Below, piece after piece: positions 1 to 10,900 of a DNA stretch of 64,000 bases (position 1 is the stretch's first letter; the number at the start of each line of letters is the position of its first letter). The position numbers and the translations under genes were made by a program. The notes beneath the pieces were generated by a model. The model saw only the letters and a list, made by a program, of their open reading frames with translations. It searched no databases and was not told the origin of the DNA. Origin of the DNA: Aurantiochytrium sp. KH105 (lineage: Eukaryota; Sar; Bigyra; Thraustochytrida; Thraustochytriidae); the NCBI GenBank assembly GCA_003116975.1, contig BGKB01000080.1, positions 124,001-188,000 of the forward strand, written 5' to 3'.

Positions 1-2
1 AA

Positions 3-3000
3 ACAGCCCTTTGGGCAGATGACGAGGCGTCCATTGCCGAACAGGAGCGTTTATTTCCGGATGGGGATAATCTTGGTGCCACAGAATTGTATTTGCTGTC
101 GCGCGACCTGGAAAGGCCCGTTGAAGATGTCGTGGCAGACGCTATGCGTCCTCGACGTATGACCGCTCGTGTCAAACGTGGTTTGCGACCCGGCACCGAA
201 CCTGTTGACGCCGAAGATGAAGAAGACGAGGAGGACGAGAAAATGGCAGACAAGTCCTCAGACGTTGCAACACCCCAAGCTAGCGCTGGCGCGAACGGAA
301 AGAATGCAAGAAGAGGGAACCACGCCAAAGTCGTCGATGACGACACTGAAATGCAAGAAGCTAAACACGTGGATCAAGAGGACGAGGAGGCAGACGACAT
401 TGAAGACAGGGAGGAGGAGGAGGAGGAAGAAGAGGAAGAGGTCGCCTCGGATGTCGACGAAGAGGAGATGGGCCGCAGCATTCGCGGTCTCGCTGAGAAG
501 CTGCCCATTATTCCACAAAAGGATCTCACTGCACGCGTTAAGGCGTTTGCTGCGCTTGCGCGCGCCGTTCGTGCCGCGTGCAAGGCACGGAACAAGGGTG
601 ATCCTATTCGCGTGCCACCTCGTCTCATGCCACCCTCAGCGCTCGAAAACTTTTTCCCTCACCAACAAGTCGCTCTGCACTGGCTGGCTTCCATGCACAA
701 ACAACGTCTTGGCGCCGTACTTGCGGATGATCGCGGTCTTGGCAAAGAGGCTGTCGTCGTGGCCTTTCTTGGCCTTCTCGCCGGGGAGGTCGGCGCCTGG
801 GGGCCTCACCTCATCGTCACAACGCCAGCTCGCGCTTTTCAGTGGCGTCTCCATTTGCTCAACTATTGTCCCGCAATCAGAGTCACGCGGCGCGTTCACG
901 CTGCCTCAAGTCATCCACAACCGGGAGTTACCATTCTTACCCAGGAGGAGGCTGCCACGAACGAGGCAGCTCTTAGCCGTCAAAGATGGCACACGCTTGT
1001 GTGGGATCTCGTCGATATTGACAAGGATCAAACTGAGGCTGCTGCCGACGCTGACGCCGATGAGGACCACGCAGAGGCCAAGGGGGTCGCTGCGAGTCCT
1101 TCCGTCGTTGGCACCAAGGATGATGACGGAGAGAACGGAGACGAGGACGAGGGCACTGTAGTGGACCCAGAGGTCGTTTTGCGGCGTCTGCCTCTTCTTC
1201 GCAGTACCATGCGCCTGGCCGTGACCGCGGACGAGGCTGAGGCCAAGGCGAACGCCACCAACATTGCCTTCTTCCTTCTCCCCTTTGCATTTTTGGGAAG
1301 CTCCAGCAAAGAGAAGCAATGGGCTTCCAAGAAGTCTGCAAATGCATGGCGTGACTGCGTCCAGGCATTTACGCTTTGCAGGCGGTCCCAGGATATTACT
1401 GGGATTGACGATGTCGATGTCGACCGAGAGACAAAGAACTTTGGACCCACGCCTCTTCAGGTTGTCTACAAGGATCGATTGCTTTCGGCATACAACAAAC
1501 TTACGCAAAAACTGACGCCTCGGGGTAATCGAGATACAAAGACCCGTCATCTTGGCATGTATAGCATGTGCCTCTTCTCCGTCGGCTGCCACCCGGACTC
1601 GATGTTCCCTCGCGCTGAACGAAGCGCTTTCGCCATGAGTGCCGTCGCTAATGAGATCGCAGCTCTCTCTGCGCGGGGCCTACCGCAAATTGCCGTCTAC
1701 CCGTGGCAAATCCGCTCGGCGCATTTGGGTCTTTTCGAATCGCCTGGTGCTGCGGATGATGCAAGCCTTGAGATCCTCCGGGCGCACGGCATCACACCAG
1801 GCAAAATGGCCGCAGGTCTGCAGCGCATCGAGCCCGGCTTTCTCGCATGGGAACGCAGCAAGAAGCACAGTGAAACTGCCGAGGACAAGGACGACGACAA
1901 CGGCGGCGCAGCAGAGTCGCTCAAACCATGGAAACCTCCTCTTGACACGGCTCTGCCCAGCATGAACGCTGCAATGTCTGCTGCTCTCAATGTATCAACA
2001 AAGCCAAAGACCCCTGCTTCAAGCATGCAGGTCGCTCTTCGCCAAAATTGTACCAACAACCTCGTGCCGACAGAGGAAAGACTCATCTCTATACTTCCAG
2101 ATATCGGCGTTGTATCAGCGTGTGTATCTGTCTTGGGCGGAGGCGCTTTCGCCGAGTCTGGTCTGCATGTGGGCTTAAATGCCAAGTCTGACCCTCGTCC
2201 TGAACTCTCTGGAGTCATCAAGTCCTTACCGGGCGTCATAAGGCGTTTAGCATCGCTTGACTTTGGCACGCGTAAAATCCTCGTGGTCGCCCACGATCCA
2301 GCGCTGCTGCTTCCCGCGCAAGCGATGCTGACCTTGAGTCGCATTCGCTACTTGCGCGTCGAAGGCACGAGCGCCCCTGGTACTTTGGCGGTGGCGATTC
2401 GGCAATTTGTGGCTTCGTCCGAGGTTCGCGTCCTCATGGCTGGTGTAAATGACATGGACGCGCTTCTCGGGGCCGAAATGGAATTGGAGCATGGACTCGG
2501 CCTACTCAGCGCTGTTGTGGTTCTTGATGAGCCTGGCGTCGGTACCGATGACGATCCACTCACCGACCGTATCGACGCCATTGCGCTTGCACACGCGCGA
2601 CGACGTGCGCTGCGTGGGGAACCAGAAGAGACATTTTATGTGGAAGACCTGCAAGTCGACTTTACTATGAACCCTACCGGTGGCGATACTGCTGGCTCGC
2701 AAGAGGACGAGTCTACGGAAGGATCGGCAGGAAAGCCACGTCAGCCAAAAGCCATGGAACTGAGCGAGGTGACCGCTGCCTTGGAGCGGGTCCGGAAACG
2801 CACAAATGAGGACTCGCTCGACATCTACGTCAAACAAGCCATTGACGAATTCTTGGGACGGGTACCCATGGCAAAGGCTGCTGCTGAGGCTGGTGGCGAC
2901 AAAGCCCCCGCTTTGGGCTCAGCACGGCCCGTGGGCCCAGGCCTCGTGGTGCTTGAAGAGCGTGAGCTTGGTGTCGACGACTTTGGCGGGGATGGACTCC

Positions 3001-5681
3001 GCGATTGCGACGATTTCACCGCTCAAGATGTAGATGCAACCCTAACTACCGCTGGTGCGGATGCGTTTGTCGATGAAGAATCTATGCACGGTGATTTGGA
3101 CGGCGCACTCCGAGCCGTGAGCCCCCGAGAGGTTTCCGCGAATCCTCTGCTTGGCGGGTTCCTGCAAGTCGCAGACCATTCATTCGAGGAAGAAGATGAT
3201 GATGACGAAGACGATGAGGAGGAAGATGAAGACGATGAAGAGACTGCAACTGCCGACGCGCCGACGGAGACGTACGCGCATATTGCCGAGGTTTTACAAC
3301 GGGCCTTGAAGGATCCGTTGCCGCCAGTGAAGCGGGCTCTCTTGCAGGAACCCGGCACCATTGCGGAGCACATGCGACAGTTCAGCGATCCACGGCTTGG
3401 CGGCTCGCTGCTTGTTGTCGACACACGTCGGCTCCGCAAGGATCTTTTTGCCTCGAGCTTGGCAACGGACGAAAGTGCTGCGCTGGACGACGCTCAATCT
3501 TCGGCGTCGCTGGCAAGTCACGCCACCACTCGACCTGCCGAGGCACTCATGTCGGATGCGACATGGCTGAATCAAACGAGCAACTACGAGCCGCTCTTTT
3601 ACGAGGTTGACCCCGAACTTTCTAAGCAAGCCAACATGGAGCGTTTATTGGTGGACCTTGAGCGAGACAGCAAGGTGATTGGTGCGTCGGCTCATGTGTA
3701 CGGCCCTCCTTTTGAGCCAGAAGCCAGTTCTGCTGCGGGGGCGCAGCACGAGGAGGCCCTGCCCAGCGCGCCGCCCATGCTAGGATTCCAGGCTCCACAG
3801 ACATCGGCGGCGGGTAATGGTTTCTCCGGGGCGATGCACGCCACGTCCGGTGTCCCACAGCGCCCTAAATTTGCCGTGAGCTTTATGAAGCAGCGCATCG
3901 TGGCCATGTCTACGGATCTGTCAGCACTTGAGATTGAGCCTGTCAAGCGTCGCAGCGCCAGCATCGACGATGAGAGTGGCATCAAGAAACGCAAAATCGA
4001 GAGAAAGAATGCGCGCACTAGCAGCATCGCCTCCTCGGCTGACCTTGAGCTTCACGAGTCGACGGGCCCGAGCGACGTGGTGCGGCTCGACTCCACAGTT
4101 GACGTGGAAATGCTGCAGGACGATGAGGACGAGGCTCCGGGTCTGGCCCCTCCGCCCTCTTCGACGACGGGCAAGGAGATCGATTGGGGAATCCAGGTTC
4201 CCAAGGTCAAGGCCAGGCTCAAAGGCGCACAAAAGAAATCGGGAAAATCTGCAAACGACGAAGATGCCGGAGATAGCGAGAGCTGGACGGCTTGGGAAGA
4301 TGTTGCTATGCTGCGCGCCGTGGAGGTGTTTGGACCCAGCTGGGACCTTGTGCAGCATCTCGTTTCGCGGCCACTTGCGACGCCGCACTCGCTGCAGCAG
4401 GTCATCGATCGTTACCACTTTGTGCGATCCAAATACAAGACAGCAGCTGCAGCGCCCTGGATTGCAAAACATGAGCGTTCCGTCCGCGATATCGCGCCTT
4501 GGGCGACGCCTCCGTTGCACAAGACGGATCTCTTGCTGCATGCGCCCGTTTCCGTCAAAGCCTTTGAGGCCGTGGCCGAGCCGTCGAGCAGATTGCTCTC
4601 GAACGACTTTCTCTTGCGCCGAAAAGCTGGTCTGCCAACTTCCTTGGGCCGCAAAGGGTTCGCTTCATTTGCTCCGTCGTTGGCGCTTCCGGAGGCTACC
4701 ACGGCGGACCGTGAAAAGTGCTCGAAGCTATTCGGGATTATCCTCTCATCTTCAACGACGCCGGCGCCGTCAAATGCTGGTTCGGCTGCCTCGGGTGTGA
4801 GCTCACTTTTGTTCGACCAAGACCCTGCCCCGCTGAACATGCGGCGTGAGAATCCTTCGCAAGGTTTGCCGCCCGCGCTTGCTCGTCATCAGGGTTCATT
4901 CGCTGCAATCGTGGGCCAGCTCGTGAAAAGACAGTCGGAGCATTCACAAGCAAAGTCGGCAGGCGGGTCTGCATCGCAGCGGCGGACTTCGAGTTCCAGT
5001 GGTGGGTATGGGAGTCGGCGTCCATCGATGTCCAGTCAACAGCAACATCAAACCAGCTCGCAAGCGCAGCAACAACAGCAACATCAGCATCAGCCTTCAC
5101 ACTCTCAACACCAGCAGCCACACTCGCAGCAACAGCATCATCAAATGCAAATGCATCCGCAGCAGTATATGCAGCATGGTTCCTCTCGTTCCCCTGTCTA
5201 TTCAACTCATCACCAGCATGGACATCCTCAGCAGCATCAGCAGCATCAGCAACAGCAACGCTCGGTCATGCATTCAGGAAGGCCCGTTTCTCACGGAGGA
5301 AGAAGTCCACAAGGCGGCATGTCCACAATGGGTCGCGTGGGTCAGCAACAGCAGCAGCAGCAGCAACAGCAGCAACATTATCAGCGCCCACAGCAGCAGC
5401 AACATCAACACCAACACCGACCTATGCACCCGCAGCAGGGTGGTCAATATGGGACGTCCCCAACAGGGGCATCGTACTCTCAGCGTGGGATGCAAATGCA
5501 TCCCCAACAGCATCAAGCCATGACGCATGGACATCATCCGCAGCATCTTCAGCGACACGCGAAAGGACCATCTGGCCCACAGCCGGGTAAGCCGTACGGG
5601 CAACACCAAACGCAACCACAGTCCCGCCATCCCTCGACTGGCAGCAGCAATAGCAACAACAGCAAGTCTAATTATCAATAA
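3..5681 (+). CDS. EP400/SWR1/Eaf1-like SNF2-SANT chromatin protein with degenerate ATPase, 5'-partial
   Basis: The frame is open from the first base, so the true start and any HSA domain lie upstream; no ATG is needed near base 87. Residues from about base 18 (DDEASIAEQE, then a P-E-D-V motif) resemble the acidic region after HSA in SRCAP/SWR1/EP400. An N-lobe follows at about 650-1,300 (GAWGPHLIV is SWR1-like), a C-lobe at about 2,260-2,660, a SANT/Myb domain at about 4,280-4,440 (W-x-x-W-E-D, then PSWDLV) and a glutamine/histidine-rich tail at about 5,030-5,660. Walker A reads DDRGLGKE instead of DEMGLGKT, the DEAD/H-box position reads DLVD, and the TGTP motif is gone. Acidic runs occur near 210-470 and 3,185-3,245. 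The order matches EP400, scaffold of NuA4/TIP60 in the nucleus. I infer a scaffold role without ATP hydrolysis. It ends in TAA. Confidence 0.75.
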   Translation, partial: TALWADDEASIAEQERLFPDGDNLGATELYLLSRDLERPVEDVVADAMRPRRMTARVKRGLRPGTEPVDAEDEEDEEDEKMADKSSDVATPQASAGANGKNARRGNHAKVVDDDTEMQEAKHVDQEDEEADDIEDREEEEEEEEEEVASDVDEEEMGRSIRGLAEKLPIIPQKDLTARVKAFAALARAVRAACKARNKGDPIRVPPRLMPPSALENFFPHQQVALHWLASMHKQRLGAVLADDRGLGKEAVVVAFLGLLAGEVGAWGPHLIVTTPARAFQWRLHLLNYCPAIRVTRRVHAASSHPQPGVTILTQEEAATNEAALSRQRWHTLVWDLVDIDKDQTEAAADADADEDHAEAKGVAASPSVVGTKDDDGENGDEDEGTVVDPEVVLRRLPLLRSTMRLAVTADEAEAKANATNIAFFLLPFAFLGSSSKEKQWASKKSANAWRDCVQAFTLCRRSQDITGIDDVDVDRETKNFGPTPLQVVYKDRLLSAYNKLTQKLTPRGNRDTKTRHLGMYSMCLFSVGCHPDSMFPRAERSAFAMSAVANEIAALSARGLPQIAVYPWQIRSAHLGLFESPGAADDASLEILRAHGITPGKMAAGLQRIEPGFLAWERSKKHSETAEDKDDDNGGAAESLKPWKPPLDTALPSMNAAMSAALNVSTKPKTPASSMQVALRQNCTNNLVPTEERLISILPDIGVVSACVSVLGGGAFAESGLHVGLNAKSDPRPELSGVIKSLPGVIRRLASLDFGTRKILVVAHDPALLLPAQAMLTLSRIRYLRVEGTSAPGTLAVAIRQFVASSEVRVLMAGVNDMDALLGAEMELEHGLGLLSAVVVLDEPGVGTDDDPLTDRIDAIALAHARRRALRGEPEETFYVEDLQVDFTMNPTGGDTAGSQEDESTEGSAGKPRQPKAMELSEVTAALERVRKRTNEDSLDIYVKQAIDEFLGRVPMAKAAAEAGGDKAPALGSARPVGPGLVVLEERELGVDDFGGDGLRDCDDFTAQDVDATLTTAGADAFVDEESMHGDLDGALRAVSPREVSANPLLGGFLQVADHSFEEEDDDDEDDEEEDEDDEETATADAPTETYAHIAEVLQRALKDPLPPVKRALLQEPGTIAEHMRQFSDPRLGGSLLVVDTRRLRKDLFASSLATDESAALDDAQSSASLASHATTRPAEALMSDATWLNQTSNYEPLFYEVDPELSKQANMERLLVDLERDSKVIGASAHVYGPPFEPEASSAAGAQHEEALPSAPPMLGFQAPQTSAAGNGFSGAMHATSGVPQRPKFAVSFMKQRIVAMSTDLSALEIEPVKRRSASIDDESGIKKRKIERKNARTSSIASSADLELHESTGPSDVVRLDSTVDVEMLQDDEDEAPGLAPPPSSTTGKEIDWGIQVPKVKARLKGAQKKSGKSANDEDAGDSESWTAWEDVAMLRAVEVFGPSWDLVQHLVSRPLATPHSLQQVIDRYHFVRSKYKTAAAAPWIAKHERSVRDIAPWATPPLHKTDLLLHAPVSVKAFEAVAEPSSRLLSNDFLLRRKAGLPTSLGRKGFASFAPSLALPEATTADREKCSKLFGIILSSSTTPAPSNAGSAASGVSSLLFDQDPAPLNMRRENPSQGLPPALARHQGSFAAIVGQLVKRQSEHSQAKSAGGSASQRRTSSSSGGYGSRRPSMSSQQQHQTSSQAQQQQQHQHQPSHSQHQQPHSQQQHHQMQMHPQQYMQHGSSRSPVYSTHHQHGHPQQHQQHQQQQRSVMHSGRPVSHGGRSPQGGMSTMGRVGQQQQQQQQQQQHYQRPQQQQHQHQHRPMHPQQGGQYGTSPTGASYSQRGMQMHPQQHQAMTHGHHPQHLQRHAKGPSGPQPGKPYGQHQTQPQSRHPSTGSSNSNNSKSNYQ

Positions 5682-5737
5682 GTCTAGTCTTGCGGCCTTT
5701 GTGACTTTTGAATCCTTGCAAGATTTTCTAGAGACTT

Positions 5738-7647
5738 CTATTCTACTTGTGCTTGTCGATTAACGCCCCCCTCACGCATTGGATCGAATGTTCGAAGAGT
5801 CTCTTTGACGAGATCCTGCCGAGGCGCATCTGGGCCACCGGGAAACATTGCGGAAGCGAGGATCCTGCTCAACATCGGCCCGTCCATAATTCCATGTGGA
5901 CCGAGTCCCTGCACTCACACGCCGAACACTTGTCAGCTCTTATCCTCTTGTCTTCCTTTCTCTGGTCTTGTCTTCTTCCTTTTTTACTTTTCTTTTGTGG
6001 GAGGATGAAACTTACTGTAAGAATCCACACGTTCGAAAGTCCGCAGCTGGACAATTCGCCCACGAGAGGAAGGCCGTCATGACTGAATGGCACTGTGATG
6101 ATGAAATGAGCAGCCGTACGCGTCAGCCTCGCTCGAGGTGCTCGACTGCAAGAAAACTTACTCGGTCCACTCCAAACGCCTTCGACTCCGTATTTTTCCA
6201 ATTGAGGAAGAAACTCGTACACATGCTCGCGGTTCTTCTGCACGGTGTCCTCTTCAATAGCGTAAATTTCTGCCGCGTCATCCGGGTCTCTACAGGGAAT
6301 GCGATCGCCGCCAAACAGGACCCGGCCGTCGTGCAGACGCCGCCCATATGCGTGACGAATAAACTGCTTCCTGTCCCGATCATGAGTGGTATATTTGGGA
6401 AGGTCGCCACGAGGACCATCTTTGCGAAATTCGTGTCGGAACGCGAGCTGCGACTCTGCAAGGTAAATGACCTGCTGAAGAAAGTCTCCAGGCGTCTCCT
6501 CTGTGACCCAAATTTGGCCCTTGACAGGGCCCACAGGAATGGAAATACCAAGGAAAGCACCGACTTTGGCAGACCAGGCGCCGGGGCATAGCACAAGCTT
6601 TTCGCAGCGCACCGTAAGTCCATTCTTCGTGCGAAGCTCATAGCCAGGCTTTTTATCTTTGGTCTTTGTGGCAATTGTGGCGCTGTTGCCCGGGCTTGAC
6701 TTGTTGCTGTTTTGAGGAATTGGTGCCACGGACGGAATACGGTCGATAGAAATGACCTCGGCACCTTCGTGGATGATGACCTCGACATTGTTTGCGGAGG
6801 CTGCGTCGGCAAAGGCATGCGTGCACATCGCAGGGTCCACATAGCCGCTTTTGGGTGTGTGAATGGCTGCGCAAGCGTTTCCGCCCGCGAGGGCTGGCTC
6901 GACTGCGACAACTTCGTCGTGACTTGAAAGTAAAATCATTTCTGCATCGCGTCCTGCTTCTTTCACTTCCTCGGCGAGAAAGCTGGCCTCCTCTTCATTG
7001 CAAGCGAGCGTGAGGGCGCCGCTTTGTACATAGGCACAGTCAAAGCCCTCGTTTTGCAGCTCCTTGATGATTTGCGAGGTGCCGCGCTGGATATCGACAA
7101 AGAGGCCTCGGCCTCCGCAATAGATGGTTCCCGCGGAAAGCCCAGAGGCCTCGGCACCGACAAATCCTCGATCAAGGAGGACTACAGGGTGGCCTTGGGA
7201 CTGCGTCTCGCCGTTACGCATGATTTTGCCCAGGTGGTAAGCCATGGCAGCGCCGGCAATTCCAGCTCCCAAAACGACAACCTCTGTCTCGATGGTCTCA
7301 TTCGCCGGAACAGTCGAGCTCGTCAATGACAGAGGTGCCAGCGCAGACGACGAGTTCTTCTCCGCGGAGGCGGTGTTGTCGCTGCGAGCAAGAGAGTCTG
7401 CCGGCTCGTCTCGCTTCACCGAGGCGCGCGCAATGACCTCGTCCCAGCGGACCTCGGGGCTGTGGTACTTCGCGGAGGCCACTACTGCGACCGCCGAGAC
7501 CGCCGCCAAGGCCGCGCCACCTCGCGAAACGCGTCGCCACATGGTCGCTCGCGCGAGAAGGAGTGCCCGGCGCAAAGATACGCTGTGCTCGGCCTGAGCT
7601 GGGCTTGCTCGTTTGCTTGCATGCGAAAAGAGCGTTGTGGATCTCAT
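5738..7647 (-). CDS. FAD-dependent oxidoreductase, DAO family, three exons
   Basis: A Rossmann FAD-binding motif GAGIAG lies at residues 128-133 after a basic, alanine-rich N-terminus with a hydrophobic stretch (residues about 44-60), which could target mitochondria or anchor the protein. The single-frame ORF degenerates near its C-terminus, and splicing repairs it. Exon 1 is 7,647-6,162, exon 2 6,092-6,016 and exon 3 5,908-5,738. Both introns (6,161-6,093 and 6,015-5,909) start GTAAGT and end CAG. Joining gives MPFSHDGLPLVG and then GLGPHGIMDGPMLS, which are typical DAO C-terminal motifs, and a 577-residue protein ending in TAG. Substrate is unknown; the family includes sarcosine, D-amino-acid and 2-hydroxyglutarate oxidases or dehydrogenases. 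A second in-frame ATG at codon 36 could be the start. It shares a 348-base divergent promoter with the BEACH gene. Confidence 0.88.
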
Positions 7648-7995
7648 ATCAAGTTGTGAGATGAAGACGAGGCACGAAGATGAAGACGAAAATGTGAACG
7701 ATAGCCTGAGAGGAGCCGAGGTCGTCGAGAATCTTTGTCAAGAGCAACGGCCAAAGTCAACCAGAGTGGCACGTGAGGCCCCGCTTGCACGAGTCGGAAA
7801 GAGCAGCTGGCTCAGGTCATCATTGCTCTCAATGGTGATGCTGGTCGATTCTTGCAAGCGCAAGAAGAAGCGCAACTCGTAAAGTGCGAAGAACAACTTG
7901 CAGTGGAGTGAACAACAACTTGAACGAGCTCGAACGAGCCTCAGAAGATAGTTTTTCTGCAAGAGCAGAACCAAAGCTGACCCGGGCTCCGCACC
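7648..7995. other. Divergent intergenic promoter region, DAO oxidoreductase / BEACH protein
   Basis: This 348-base gap separates two genes transcribed away from each other, so it should hold both promoters. I see no TATA-like element, tRNA or repeat. The BEACH-side start has a favourable context (GCACCATGA). Confidence 0.6.
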
Positions 7996-10900
7996 ATGAG
8001 CTTGAAGCGGCTTGTGCAGGCGCAGCTCGGCGTGGAGGGCGCTGTCTTTCCACACGACGCCGACTTTGCCGGGTCCACCCGCGAGGAAGTCGAGCGAGCA
8101 GACACGGACACGGCACGAAATGGTGTTGACGGCACCGCGAGCGACCCAGACGTCGAGCCCGTGGCGAACCTGAAAAAGGGCGAGCAGGCGGGAGAGACCT
8201 CGACCGCAAGGCCTGCAAGCGAAAAGACGAGCGCGCGTCCACTTACTTCTGGAAAGGCGCAGTGTCTGGTGGAGGGCGTTGTGCGAGACAAAGAGCAGAC
8301 GATCTCGCTCGTTGATCCCACGACAAAGTGCGCCGTCGTCACCGTTTTCGCCCTCGGCAAGCCAGCTCTCGATTCAACAATCAGAACAACGCATAAGCCG
8401 AACTGCACTACGGACCTTCAAGCCACGGATTCCGACTTTGTGAACCGTCCTCAGATCCACAATGTCGAAAGTACGCATGCGCATGACCACGGGGATGAGG
8501 ATGCAGCAACAGCCGACGCGGCAGATGGCGGCTCTGTAGCGCGTGCATTTGCTCTTGCTGAACAAACAGGCGCGTTGACAGGACAAATGGCTGGCGAAAG
8601 CCTTTGCGACTTCTTGGAGGAGGTCGTAGACCTCGAGAGATGGTACACGGATGAGTGCGCCAGCGATGACGACTTACGAGATGCCCACCCTCTTTCGACT
8701 CCTGTCGAGAGTAAGCTTGCTGCGGATTTGCCCGTGAAGATACATCAATTAGACAATGCGCAAAATGTTGATTATGAAACACCGATACGTCTCCGAGACC
8801 ACGTCCAGCGCGTCCTCAACGCGCTTTACGAGGAAGCGGAAATTGCGCACGTGGACGACGATGCCTCGCTTGCATTTGCCAATGCCATCACGCATCCCGC
8901 AATGCGTCAACGACACATGAATTGGCTACCGATTTGGAGCGTGATCGAGTCATCGCAAGCTCTTTTCGTGACGTGCGGATGGACGCCGCACACGCTCGAA
9001 TCAATGATCAAGTTCAATTATCAATCGCTTCGGCCTTCAACTTTACCCTCCAAACGGCCTCCTCGCCTGGGCGAGCTCTCTCTCTCTGCTGTGGATGTTG
9101 CGTCAGACGAACCTCTTCGTTTTGTCATGTACCAGCTCGTTCGCGCGGTCAGTTTTTTGCACAAACAGGGGCTCTTTCATGGTCGGTTATGTCCCCAAAA
9201 TGTAAATATAACGGGCGACCTTTGGGTGTGGCTGCACCCACCCTTGGATATCCCTGTGCCACGCCTACTACGCACGTTGGACGCCGCATCCCCATGGCTT
9301 CTACCTGCGAGCAAAAGCACCCTTTCCGAAGGTCTCACTGAGGCTTGGCGTCAGGGCCGCGTTTCGAATCTTGACTATTTGATGGCGGTTAATGCGGCCG
9401 CAGGGCGCCATCTTGCAGATGCCAACTTTCATCCTGTGATTCCCTGGGTGACGGACTTTTCTTCGAGCGACCTTGACGATCCTGAACAGACGCATTGGCG
9501 AGATCTCACGCAGAGCAAATACAGGCTAGCCAAGGGGGATGACCAACTGGACATTACATTTTGCAACTCGCCAACGCCGCACCACATCACAGAGTCCCTC
9601 TCGGAGATCACGTACTATATCTACATGGCTCGAGTAACTCCATTGGCGACACTTCGCAGCGTTGTAAGGAGTAACTTTGAAGCGAAAGAGTACCCTGCTT
9701 CCATGGCTCGCATGTACGAGTGGACGCCGGACGAGTGTATTCCTGAATTTTTCTTTGACGCGTCAGTGTTTTCGTCCATGCATGCTGACATTGACCTTCC
9801 GGACTTGGGTTTTCCCAAGTGGTGCCGAGACGCCTCCGACTTTGTCCGCTGGCATCGGGCCGCGCTCGAATCGACGCATGTCTCTCGCAGCTTGCATCAC
9901 TGGATTGATCTCAACTTTGGCTACAAACTCGCAGGCGAGGCTGCGGTGGCGAGCAAAAATGTGACTCTGCCTCTCTCTTCGATGCCCAAGCACCGCCTTC
10001 GTAAGAGCCCTGGATTCGTTCAAGTTTTTACAGAGGCGCACCCCGCACGCGAAGTCGAGAATGCAGGCAACGCTCGTGGCGATATGGACAATTTTGAGCG
10101 CGGGGCACGCTTTGAACGATTTTTTGGCCCGATGATTGCGCCAACGTACACCAAGCTGGAATCTGAGAAAGACCGAGCCGATGCATGCCTTGACGTCGCG
10201 CGCTGCCAAGCTGACGACTGTTTCGCGCTTGGTTGTATTGCCGCGGAAATGTACCTTCGACAGCCTCTCCTCACAAGTTCACGTCGCCATGCTTTGCTGA
10301 GCCGGGATGAGGCCGTCGCCGTTGATCTCATTTTGCCCGAGCTGCGTCGACTTCCGCGACGTGTCCGAGACTTTGTCGGACGCGCGCTCACGGCGCCCAA
10401 ACTCGATGCTCTCCTCGATTTGGTGGGCGAAACAGTCTTTCCAGACTGGTTCGCAGCCGTCTATGACTTTCTTTCGGCCAGTCAACACTGTAGAACGTGG
10501 TTGGAGCGCTTTTATTGGGTGAAAAAGGAACTAGGGCCTCTTCTCGAACGCGTTTCGGACGACCCAAGTGAGCGCAAGCGAGCCCTCAACCTTGCGATGC
10601 CAAGTGTTCTGGCGATAATGCTCGAGGCAAACGATGAAGTACGCGCTTCAATGCCCATCGAGCTTGTTCTCATTGCAGGGCCTCTCTTAGATGTTCGCGA
10701 ACTTCTTCCGACGGTTGTCGAAACTTATGAAAGCATGCAAGCAAAGGAGCAGTGGTCTCTCCTGCTCCCAGCACTTGAAGCCAAGACATGCATGCGCGTG
10801 CTTGAATACGTTGGGGCTACCACGTTTGCGAATCTGTATCCACCACTTTTGGTGGAAACCTTGCGGAGTTCCACCGCACCCGCAAATGTGCGGACAGCGG

